Positions 22,279 through 30,883 of a stretch of DNA of 30,883 nucleotides are shown one piece after another. The stretch covers positions 1 to 30,883 of the forward strand of contig MVAQ01000244.1 of the NCBI GenBank assembly GCA_014825775.1, written 5' to 3'. A model generated the notes under the pieces. The model did not search any database. It was not told the origin of the DNA and was given only the letters and a program-made list of their open reading frames with translations. Each line of letters opens with the position of its first letter. Position 1 is the stretch's first letter. Source of the stretch: Krasilnikovozyma curviuscula. Taxonomy: Eukaryota; Basidiomycota; Tremellomycetes; Cystofilobasidiales; Mrakiaceae. The translations under genes and the position numbers were made by a program.

Positions 22279-23825
22279 CTAGATGTATGGTGGACCGAGC
22301 ATAGTTCTAAAGCTTGAAAGAGTGAACTCTACGACGAGCAGCAAAACACCTCCTCCTGGAGCAAGTCTAAGAACTTTAGGAGCCTTTTGTACGGTGTGGG
22401 TAGGAAAGAGCCGTCAGTTGCTAGAAGTACTTAGGCAGATTCTAAAGCAGCTGGGTATGAGCCACTTACGAAACCTTTGTAAAGAGCCCCGAAACCTTCT
22501 TGTCTAAACACACTGACGAGTTCTGGGAAAGCCCAGAGAGTAGAGTTTCCAGAGAGCTGGATACGGGACTTGACGACATCGACTGTTCGACAACAACAGT
22601 CAGTGCTTTAGATAACGATAAAAGGAAGCGCTTGCTTGTGACCTACAGGGACAGTTTAGTGCTGTACCAACAGCTCCACCAATGGAACCAGCAATGAAAT
22701 TGTTCATAAGGAGACCTTCCTTAGTCTCAGCTTTTGGCAACAAGGCTCTGATCTGGAAAATACAACCAAAGTAACCACCGTCTAAACACCGTCGCGCCGC
22801 ATTATCAGCCAGCCAGTTTCACTACACAGGGCAAAAAAAGAGACGGTACTTGCTCCAAGCAACGTGACGCCAGAAAGTAGCTTCCATACCACCGTAGAGT
22901 CCAAGGATACCGTTCTGAGCCACGGTCTTTTTAATGACGTCGATTGGACCTTTGAATGTCGAGTTCTTGTCCTGCATTCTGATCTTAACCAACTCGAAGG
23001 GAGTAACGACCTGTTTACACCCCCCAAAAAAGCGTCAGAAAGCTGGGGGATTTAAGCGGCAGTAAGCCCGATGCGACTGGGATACTCACGAAAGATTCTG
23101 TTGCTCCTGCTGACATACCAGTCAAGATGGAGAGGTTCTGTGTCATTGGGACAGCTCCATTTTGAGTGTAAATTTTACCCCATGCATCGTTGGCAGCGAC
23201 TGTTGCAGACCAAACGGAGAATTATTAGCGGGAGGAGACAAAACAATTGGGGAGAGAGTTTGATTATAAATGCTTACATTTCGTAGCTCTCTTTGGAGCT
23301 TCCATAAGAAGAGGTGGGACGATACCACGGTATAACCTCGAGGCACTATGAGGATCCAAAACCAACAGCAAGCTTGTTTCAGCGAAGCGACCCAAACTAT
23401 GGCGGTAAAACCAGCCGGTGATTTACCCTTCCTTTGCAATGATCTCTTTAAACATAGGAATCATTCCCAATGTCTTCCCAGTTGCCAGCTGCATTCGAGT
23501 CTTGACCACATCCAATGGGTACATCACCCTGTCAATAGCGAGGAAATCAGCTTGGTCGTCCTTCGGGTTTAAACAAAGAGAGCAGAACGTACAGAGTTTC
23601 AGTGATTCCAGCAATGGCACCAGCTGCAAACTGTAAGGGAAGAAGTGTCAGATCATAATGTTGAGTTCGTATCCGAGGAAGGAAGAGCCTTTCTAACCTG
23701 GTACTGGAAAGGGAGAGCTGCGAAAAAAAGGAAAAGTCAGCATCGAGCTTGGTGTAATGTGCCCGACCACGCAACCACGAGTAGATCTTACCCTGTGGCT
23801 TGTGAGGGGCTGGAGCGGCAGACAT
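22279..23825 (-). CDS. ODC1: mitochondrial 2-oxodicarboxylate carrier
   Basis: Member of the mitochondrial carrier family (SLC25), closest in my reading to the 2-oxodicarboxylate carriers (yeast Odc1/Odc2, human SLC25A21). These exchange 2-oxoadipate and 2-oxoglutarate across the inner membrane for lysine metabolism. Exons in transcript order are 23792-23825, 23698-23717, 23593-23630, 23427-23528, 23278-23345, 23090-23199, 22854-23010, 22647-22781, 22470-22582 and 22279-22383, giving 293 residues. The three carrier repeats each show the Px[DE]xx[KR] signature: YPLDVVKTRMQ (34-44), TPFELVKIRMQ (127-137) and CPFDVVKSRIQ (220-230). Further landmarks are FAAGAIAGITETL, PLLMEAPKRATKFAANDAWG and GLYGGMEATFWRHVAWNGGYF. 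Intron 7 (22782-22853) starts with GC. Exon 2 is 20 nt. The last acceptor is AAAAG, chosen because the nearer CTTCTAG gives a stop. Substrate assignment is by similarity only. Confidence 0.9.
22782..22853 (-). other. GC-AG intron in the carrier gene
   Basis: The donor reads A|GCAAGTACC and the acceptor GTGTTTAG|ACGG. Phase 1 from HVAW plus A joins AC to give Asn-Gly-Gly-Tyr-Phe-Gly, the expected W-N-x-G-Y/F carrier segment. The nearby GT at 22850 would add three bases and break the frame. GCAAGT is the usual form of the rare GC-AG class. Confidence 0.85.
23698..23717 (-). other. 20-nt micro-exon 2 of the carrier
   Basis: The bases encode A-L-P-F-Q-Y-Q (first base from exon 1), which leads into FAAGAIAGITE of exon 3. 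The equivalent P-F-x-Y-Q-F-x-A-G stretch is typical of oxodicarboxylate carriers. Flanking introns are 74 and 67 nt. Confidence 0.85.
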
Positions 23826-23982
23826 ATTGCTATTCCAACAGTTAATGGAAAACTGGGTGGGTATTGGAAGGACTGATGCAGCGGGAGGAAGGCTTCCGGG
23901 TCGAGCTTTTTCCTGCGAGTTTTGAATATTAAATCCATGTATGCATCCTCGAAATATGATCACAGAACTATCTAAATTTTCA

Positions 23983-25080
23983 TCATGAGTCATCAAGGAC
24001 CATGAATCTGTCAATGAGCATAGCTTCAGTCCATGTTGCTTTAGCTTTATTCATGGCGCCACCAGTACCGAGCTGTCCCACAGGAACTTCAAGCACCGAC
24101 CATGGCTTCCACACTGCAATTCGATCTCCATTTTGGACCGATACTTTGAGTTTTTGTTGCGTTGGTGAGATGGAGAATAAGATAGTGATGCTTCTATCTG
24201 TAGGACTTTCCTCGTTGATTGGCGTGCAAGATGCCAACACCACTCCTTTCCTGCCACTTGGATTGAGCTCTAGATCCAAGACTTGATAGATGACATCTGC
24301 TGTTGATGATTGTGGAGGGTGGGAGTAAAAGAGAGATATGGCTGTCTTGTGGGATGAAAACAACAAAGTGGCAGCTGTAGACAGTGGGAGCCTGCACACG
24401 AAGGAGCGCGTCAGATTCCGTGAGACATCACAGATCGAATCAGTGAATAAAACTCACGCATGTTTCCCTTTGATACCTTTTCTTGGACTGGCCTTCAATC
24501 CTTTCTCAACTTCTGCTATACCCATCGGCCCTTGATCTTCTCTTTCATCCGATCCAAGGAGAGGAACCATATCCAAGAGACTCTTCTCAAGTTTTCGCTT
24601 GGGTGTTGAGACTGAGCTTTCGTTGGCGATCTGGGGCGTGGGAAGAGCGATTGGTATTCGAGCCTGCACCGAAGTCATGGCACTGGGCTGAGAAGGGGTC
24701 GCCGGAGACGGTGCTGGCATTTGGAAGGAAGAATAACCATGAATCGCCGAACGTAGAGGGTATTTGATATCCTGGTGGTCTGAGGGTAGGGGTGAGAAGC
24801 GTGTTGTGGGAAGGATGGATCGAGTTGACGGTGTCGATATAAAACTTGAAATAGCAGGGCCCCGCTTCTGAGGTGTGACGGCACTATTACCAGCACCAAA
24901 CTGAGGAAACTTGAAGGCAGCTGACATCGATTTGTGTGCTTTCTTTGAGCTAGATGACTCGCCATCCTTCGAAGAGCCATCGTCTTCGAGTCGTTGCTTC
25001 TTAGAAGGACGTCCCTCGGGGCTACTTTGACCAATGGAACCGCTGCTGATGGGACCTGGAACTATCCACTGTTTGTTCAT
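23983..25080 (-). CDS. hypothetical protein, possible OB-like C-terminal domain
   Basis: I do not recognise this family. Exons are 24458-25080 and 23983-24391 (66-nt intron, phase 2), giving 343 residues. The first 200 residues are low in complexity: Ser/Lys-rich (for example GRPSKKQRLEDDGSSKDG, which resembles a nuclear localisation signal), then Pro/Ser/Thr with SP and TP sites, including STPKRKLEKS. The C-terminal 130 residues look folded, with alternating beta-type stretches (VIYQVLDLELN, GVVLASCTPIN, SITILFSISP, KLKVSVQNGDRIAVWKPWSV). The G-D-x-I-x-V-W-x-P-W pattern recalls OB-fold nucleic-acid-binding proteins, but that is an impression, not an assignment. Nuclear function is plausible. 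The bases CTTCAG directly precede the ATG, so an upstream non-coding exon could exist. The stop lies 157 bases upstream of the carrier start codon on the same strand. Confidence 0.7.
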
Positions 25081-25448
25081 CTGAAGATAGAGCCTATAAG
25101 AGTTATAAGAGAAAGCTAGATTGTCAGTAGCGATGTAAGGAAAGGAGCGAATCTCGCCTTCGTACCTAATAAAATGTTCATTCTGCTTTAGTCTTCACCA
25201 AACAAATTGAATCAGACTCTCGAAGATACCCTCCTTCCGCTAGAGTATCTTGTTCTTCGATGGAGTATCTGCTTGAAGTTCAATAATGTAGGATCGGGGT
25301 CGCCGTTTGAGGAAACGCGAAGCTGCTCCCGACATCCTCCCTACCAAATCAACTCTTCTCACGCGCGAAACCGCCCCTCCCTTAGAGCCGGAGCCAATGA
25401 TCCATTTAATCTATACACTCCAGCGTGAATACCGACAAACTTGAGCAA
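25081..25448. promoter_or_regulatory. divergent promoter region, hypothetical / ERCC6L2-like
   Basis: These 368 bases lie between divergent start codons. No TATA box is clear. The open frame on + from 25207 has no motif and is treated as chance. The two genes may share a bidirectional promoter. Confidence 0.55.
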
Positions 25449-28400
25449 ATGTTCTCAACAGATCCACCACAGAAGTCGCCCACAGAAGGCTCGTCGAATG
25501 GAAATCATGGTAAGCCGAACCCGCCTTTACTCCAGCATCATCGGATCGCTGCCCTTTGAAGTTGAAGAAACTCTGTTACTTTTCTCCAGGTGTCAAACGT
25601 GCAACCGTGATCTTGCCACCCAGAACTCTGGTTGAGCGTTCAGTTCCGGATCCTCCCTCAGATAACGACGAGTCAGACGAGGATTTCAAGAATGGGAAAG
25701 AAGTCAATACTAAGACCTCCAAAAACTTCAAGAGGAAGGGACCGAGCCAAAACAGTGGGACCAAGGGGAGAAAAAGAAAGTTGTCTCCCGGAGCTGAATC
25801 AACAGACCAGGATGGTAACGGGGGGAACGAAGAGAATGGCGCTACTGGTGAGTTACAGACCCCGGAGTATGCTCGGAATTATTCCTCCTTTTACGTTCCT
25901 GCTGATTCAGTGGGTTATCCTCTCTACAGATGGAGGAGGAGACGAGAAGGGTGTCCTGCTTAAACCTGAAAGTGCCCTTCGTTCTCTTGTTGGAGTTCAC
26001 GATCACTACAATTTAATGGTGGCCGCAGTCAATGATCAGATCCTTGTCTCTGATAGTAAGGCATCCTCCAAGTGCAAGAGGAAGCCTGATGTTACCCGCG
26101 AGAGTAAGTCCAAGCGCGTTTTCTTTTAAGTGGCAATTCAACCCTGATCTCGTTGTCTTGCTCCCAAAGAACCTTTCACAGCCGGAAACTCGTCACTCAA
26201 ATCTTCGCTTCAGAACAAGAAGGAGGAATCAGGAGAGGTTGACACAACTTTTGAAGAGTACCCTGAGCTTGCTGACTCGGACAACGACGATGAATACAAA
26301 GCTATTTGGAAGAGTGATGAAAGAGAGCGAAGAAGGGCGTCTACAGCCGCTGAGCTTCTTCTGAAGAGTGAAGATGAGAAGTGGCCCGATTTGAAGGAGA
26401 ATGATTGGGATGATGAGGTCAAAGCTGCATACAAGGAGGAGGAGAGAGAGCGTCGACGTGCCGCAGAGGGGCAAGGTGGTGGTGGTGCTTCGTCTTCTTC
26501 TTTGAAGGATGCCCCTACTACTTCAACTGCCCCGAAGGATGTTGATACTTTGGTGGAGGCGGATAACGAAGCAACCGAAGATGAAGCGGATGAACCAGAT
26601 GAACTAGAGAAACCAACTTCATTTCCACTCAGTGAAATCGACCAACCATTAGTCGAACCGCATGATCCACAGGTCAATTCTAAACTTTTGTGTACATCTT
26701 GCGCCGATCTGAAGTGTGTCTTTTTGTCGGGTTTCCCATCATTAGCATCCGAAATCACGTCCAAATTTCCCCTCAACACCAAATCATGACAAGATCGGAC
26801 CTCTAGTCTTAGATGCTGAACTTGGTATCGAAGTTCCGAAAAGTATCAATAAGTTCCTTCGAAGCTACCAGAGAGAAGGTGTCAAGTTTTTCTATGACAG
26901 GTACAAGAAAGGTCACGGTGGACTGTTGGGAGACGACATGGGTCTGGGTAAAACTAGTCAGTCACCATCTCTCCGCTTCTGTTCTTTTGTCAACTAATTT
27001 TCAACCGGAATCATCTCCCCTCTGGTTTTGGCGGAATACAGTTCAAGTCATCGCATTCTTGGCTGCTATTATGAAGAAGACTGGAGACGATCGAGATGGT
27101 CCAAAGTCACCTGTAAGATGTAGTGTTTCCTGTCATATGATTCTGTAGCACTGTCGCTGACCTTTCCTATTATCTGTACAGACGAATAGGAAGAGAAGAT
27201 CTCCATACCACTCTTCCATGAGCTTGGCCGAAAGAAAGGCTTTGAGACACTCTAACCTCGGTCCAACATGCCTTCTCGTTGCTCCAGCTTCAGTCTGCTA
27301 CAACTTCGAAAGAGAAATAGCCACTTGGGGATACTTTGAAGTCTGTGTTTTCTTGGGCGAGAACTTAAGCGGTAAAGCTAGAATGCTTCGCGAGTTTGAT
27401 GGCGGTACATTTCTCTGCGCTCTGTTGTTTTGCATCTGCTGGTACGGGAAACTCATTTATCTCGGCACTTCATTCTTTATAGGCTGGTACGACATTCTCA
27501 TCACAAGTTATGAAACTCTTACGCAGTCCGTCGATTCTTTGAAGGATCTGAACTTTAGTGTGGGTAAGGCCATCGCAAAACGTTCATATTGACTCGCAGA
27601 GTACTGACGCATCTTCGCTGATTGTATAGCCATCTTCGACGAGTGTCACCGCATCAAAACTCCCAAGACTCTTGTTGCCCAAGCTGCAAAGAGTTTAGAA
27701 TGTCAAGTCCGGTTTGGTCTGAGCGGTACTGCTGTTCAGAACAACGTAGACGAAATGTGGTGTGTGCTTGACTGTCAGTTCTTTTTTACTGTAATTACTC
27801 AACACAGAAGTCGAAGTCTGAAGTTGTTTTACCTCTCTCTCTCTCTCTCTCTCTTTCACTCTTTTGGCTCAGGGTGTGCCCCAGGTCAACTCGGTTTGCA
27901 AAAAGAGTGGAAGATGTATGTCACTTTGCGTAAGTACTGCGTTTCGTCCTATGTGTATTGTTAGACTTAGCAGCCTGAAAACTTACTCCTATTTTGTTGT
28001 TTGCTTAATTTCAGCTTTGAAGATTGGACAGTCATCTGCTGCAACTGGTGCCCAGGTTCAGTTGGGCCGTAAAGTCGCAGAGAATTTGAGAGACTACATC
28101 TTCCCTCCTTTTTTTCTTAGAAGGTTGGTTAATCGGTCTTGCTACTGTGATGCACTACATTTGGAGCAACATCTTACTGCCATTACTTACTTGTTCCTCT
28201 AGAACTAAAGCGCTCATTGCTGATCAGCTACCTAAAAAACGCAACCTAGTCATTCCTTGCAAAATGGTGAACAGCTCGTTCATTTTCGCTATCGAAGATG
28301 CCTAGCTAATTTTAGTATCTTCTTCAGGCTCCACTTCAGAAACAAGCTTACGAGTGGTGTCAAAATACCGAACACGTTCATTATGTCCTTACCAGAAATG

Positions 28401-30584
28401 ATCCTTGCTCCTGTATAAACGGTTTGCTGGATCCTCCAATGAAGTATGATTAAAAATTTTATGTCGGAACATATAGGGCGGAATGCTGACATTAGTTTGT
28501 GAAGGCGAGTTGACTGTCATTTCCCTACAACCAGTGACGGGCTCACTGTCAAAGTCTGTATCACCTCATTTATACCGAGTTGATGTTTCTCGCTAAACGT
28601 TTTGTCTTCTTGGCCTAGGATATTTGCTTCAAATAGTGAGTGCAACGCCCTGACTTCGTCTCATATCATTTCCTGACCTGCGTGTCTCATGACAGTATCA
28701 GCATTTTCCGCAAGATCAGCAATCACTTGGCTCTGGTTCTTGAGAGCAAGGAAGATGACACGGACAAGCAAGTGAGCTTTTTGTCAATTGTTCACCTTTA
28801 CCTGAGCAGTTTCGCTGAAATAAAAGATCTCGTTGCCCAGATCCACATCAGCAGAGAAATCTCAAACGGAATCTTCGGACCCAACGGTATCTCTTTTGAG
28901 AGAAAGAGTGCTGAAATGTTGAGCATGCACCCAGAATTCTGTGGAAAGTGAGTAGCGGATTCCTCTATCGCCATGGGCCAGCCCACTGAACTTTAAACGT
29001 CTACGGGTTTGCTTTCTAGGTGGACAGTGCTGCGAGATCTGCTGAAAAAATGGTTTGGAGACTGCATTTTGACAAGCTCTTGGCTCTTCTTGGAATTGAC
29101 CTCATTAACAATTTTGGCTTAGGCACGATGAGAATACTGAGAACTCTGATAGTCTAATCAACAAAGGTGAGAAAGAATATCGTTTCACTCGACGCCGCTC
29201 ATATTTTTGTCAATTTCAGTTCTTATTTTCAGCCAATCTGTCAAGGTGCTCAAGGTCATCCAGCATTTTATTCAATCGGAAGGTGAACCACGCGCCTTGT
29301 TTTTTCGCGTCTCAAAACTTGCTCGCATTGACGGTTTATTTCTGCAGTTTATAGCGAACTCTTCTTGCACGGAGGCATCCCTAGTGATAGCAGAATGCTT
29401 TTGATTGACAAGTTTCAGACGGACCCGCAGATTTTTATCATGCTCGTCTCGACAATGGCTGGAGGTGTGGGCTTGAACTTAACAGCTGCCAACAAGGTCG
29501 TCATCGTGAGTCGACTCCTTTTCTTCTTTGTCGCATCGCCTAATTGAGGTTCTTTTCAGTTTGATCCTTCTTGGAATCCTGGTAAGACTTTAGAATGAGG
29601 TCCAACTGTGAGTCTGCACAACCAACTTACATTTTTCATATCTCATCTAGCACACGATTCACAAGCGATGGATAGAGCTTTTCGTAGGTCCAGAGGTATT
29701 TGACCCCAATACTAAACAGCTTCTGATGCTTTGAATTCCAGGAATGGGACAGAAACGAGATGTGGATGTCTATCGTCTCCTCACTTCGGGCTCCATCGAA
29801 AGTATCATCTATTCAAGACAAATCTACAAACGACAAACTGCTGATACAGTCTATAATGCATCCAAAGAAGCTCGTCTCTTTGAAGGTGTAATGGGTGTGA
29901 AGGGCCAGGAAGGAGAACGTGAGTAGGACGTCGGTGTTCAGCGGTTTCGATCGGTTGGATCTGATATGGCCATCTCTTCCTCAGTTTTCGGACTCATTAA
30001 CATGTTCACTCAAAAGGAAGGTGATGCTTTCATTGAGAAACAATTTGAACAAGGAAAGGCGGAATTGGAGTACTTGGAGGGTGACGAGGAAGACGACGAG
30101 GAAGAAGAATTGGAACAATTAATCCAAGGAGGTCCAGTCTTTCAAGGAAAGAATAAAGAAGTCACTACCAAGAGCTCAGAGTACATCAACTCCATTTGGG
30201 AGGGATCTGGGATTCAGATGATCATTGACGAGGCCAGCATCGGTGGACCTTCTAAAGCGGAGGCCAAATTCTACAGAAACTCTCTCTTACTTGATCCAGA
30301 TGTTTTAGTCAAAAACAAAGGTAAGACAGATCCAATTCTAATATTTGTTCAGCTTGTTGTACTCATGTAATCTGTGGTCATTTCAGCTTTCGATCTACCA
30401 CCACCCAAGAAGCCCAGAAAGTCTAAGTCTGGGCCTGTTTCTGGTTCTGGTCCAGCTGCTCTCCCACCTGGTAAGTCTCCACTAATTGTCTTCTACTGAT
30501 TGTTGGGGTTCTGTTGCTAATTAGCTTGTGGTCTTCTGTTCAGCTCGTCGCAATTGCAGCAAAAGTCAAGCCCACAGCGACTAG
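25449..30584 (+). CDS. ERCC6L2: ERCC6L2-like SNF2-family DNA-dependent ATPase
   Basis: Predicted nuclear SNF2 translocase of the ERCC6L2 branch (DNA repair/transcription stress). 27 exons: 25449-25509, 25590-25847, 25930-26103, 26170-26672, 26746-26956, 27042-27112, 27182-27404, 27483-27563, 27630-27773, 27873-27929, 28015-28123, 28203-28266, 28328-28412, 28496-28515, 28619-28635, 28696-28771, 28841-28947, 29020-29052, 29123-29166, 29220-29282, 29348-29505, 29560-29581, 29651-29683, 29742-29918, 29985-30320, 30387-30470, 30544-30584. They give 1083 residues in one frame. The N-terminal 330 residues are acidic and basic blocks with NLS-like KGRKRK. Helicase motifs: GDDMGLGKT (394-402), DECH (531-534), GLSGTAVQNN, VSTMAGGVGLNLTAANK, FDPSWNP and DRAFRMGQKRD. 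The ERCC6L2-type GELFGLINMF follows (near 928-938). Exons 14, 15 and 22 are 20, 17 and 22 nt. The last exon is short and its end is less certain. Orthology is by motif similarity. Confidence 0.88.
27833..27854 (+). repeat. (CT)n microsatellite in an intron
   Basis: A CT dinucleotide run of about 11 units lies inside the 99-nt intron 27774-27872 of the ERCC6L2-like gene, just upstream of its acceptor. It probably also serves as the polypyrimidine tract. Repeat length may vary between strains. Confidence 0.85.
28496..28515 (+). other. 20-nt micro-exon with Cys cluster (ERCC6L2-like)
   Basis: The exon encodes F-C-E-G-E-L-T and links PCS of exon 13 to DICFKY of exon 15. This gives C679, C682 and C690 in a Cys-rich patch where the human protein also has clustered Cys residues. 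The phases (1 in, 0 out) and flanking intron lengths (83 and 103 nt) fit. Its acceptor lies close after a CTGAC branch-like sequence, so the call is less firm than others. Confidence 0.65.
28619..28635 (+). other. 17-nt micro-exon (ERCC6L2-like)
   Basis: GATATTTGCTTCAAATA between CCTAG and GTGAGT encodes D-I-C-F-K-Y and joins ISIFRKISNHLALV, a family segment. It is the second of two consecutive micro-exons. Confidence 0.75.
29560..29581 (+). other. 22-nt micro-exon encoding FDPSWNP
   Basis: The exon between TTTTCAG and GTAAGAC encodes the conserved F-D-P-S-W-N-P of the SNF2 C-terminal lobe, with its last base starting an Ala codon. The motif makes the call firm. Confidence 0.9.
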
Positions 30585-30883
30585 GGGTTGCTGTTCTTTG
30601 AAATCAAGATTAAATATGACTATATATTTTATGTTCTGTACTGATCGATTGTTGAACTTTTCTCCTGTACAGAATATTTGTTTTCATCTGCTTTGCAAAG
30701 ATGCTTGGTGGCGAGGGCGAACATTGGAGATCAATCCCCCATAGTGAAGCTCAGCTTTCGACGCTGTAGCACAACAGTTCAAACTCTGAAAATCAATTTT
30801 CAACATCTTGTCACGATGATCGTATCCCTCCATGGGTTCAATTCGCAGGCCTACACCTGTGTCAGCGTCCTTTCTCCTTTTTT
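30585..30883. other. 3' region after the ERCC6L2-like gene
   Basis: No gene is seen in the last 299 bases. A GTACAG acceptor-like site at about 30673 leaves open a different 3' end of the upstream gene. The stop at 30584 is reached in the frame set by the previous exon. Confidence 0.5.

Noticed and set aside
26746..26782. Alternative acceptor just before ATCGGACC (about 26790) for exon 5 of the ERCC6L2-like gene
   Set aside because: The CATTAG acceptor at 26745 has a better pyrimidine tract, gives a 73-nt intron and keeps frame. The later AAG site lacks a tract.
27400..29950. Pseudogene or degraded SNF2 gene
   Set aside because: All helicase motifs are recovered in one frame once the small exons are joined. 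I found no in-frame stop in the assembled exons.
1..30883. tRNA genes, CRISPR arrays, transposons
   Set aside because: I scanned by eye for B-box-like GGTTCGAATCC sequences, regular short repeats and transposase/reverse-transcriptase motifs and found none outside coding exons. A tRNAscan or repeat search could still find divergent copies.

Overview
The window is nuclear DNA from an intron-rich fungus, most likely a basidiomycete of the Agaricomycotina. Almost every gene is broken by short introns (mostly 60-105 nt, GT-AG, with CTNAN-like branch sites), exons can be as short as 10 nt, and the protein set is fungal (APC-type permease, RNase T2, ARV1, BRR2, 2-oxodicarboxylate carrier, ERCC6L2-like SNF2 ATPase). 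I cannot place it to order or species. There are no bacterial features, no recognisable transposon, no CRISPR array and no tRNA that I could find.

Layout. 1-2896: long non-coding stretch with homopolymers and a candidate promoter. 2897-5297 (+): amino acid/GABA/choline-type permease, 9 exons. 5848-8664 or further (-): Ser-rich protein of unknown function with a conserved-looking core, 7 exons. 9349-10746 (-): ARV1 lipid-homeostasis protein, 7 exons. 11061-12390 (+): secreted RNase T2, 7 exons, divergent from ARV1. 12391-13346: empty convergent spacer. 13347-20868 (-): BRR2, the U5 snRNP helicase, 14 exons, 2175 residues. 21238-22165 (+): GNAT acetyltransferase with a Ser/Pro-rich insert. 22279-23825 (-): mitochondrial 2-oxodicarboxylate carrier, 10 exons, including one GC-AG intron. 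23983-25080 (-): unknown two-exon protein. 25449-30584 (+): ERCC6L2-like SNF2 ATPase, 27 exons.

The exon models were assembled by hand from splice sites, phase and family motifs. All ten keep one open frame across every junction (total lengths divisible by 3), which is the main support for them. The genes do not form a pathway. They are mostly ordinary housekeeping functions: RNA splicing, DNA repair, sterol/lipid transport, mitochondrial metabolite transport, nutrient uptake and secreted RNA degradation.

The most notable signal is the set of seven micro-exons (10, 11, 16, 17, 20, 20 and 22 nt) in five genes. Several encode part of a defining motif: the permease SGGQYHW segment, the RNase T2 catalytic histidine, a Cys cluster of the SNF2 ATPase, and its FDPSWNP motif. 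Automated gene callers would probably miss these exons and report broken proteins. I did not find a clearly new multi-gene system. The two unknown proteins are the best candidates for undescribed biology.
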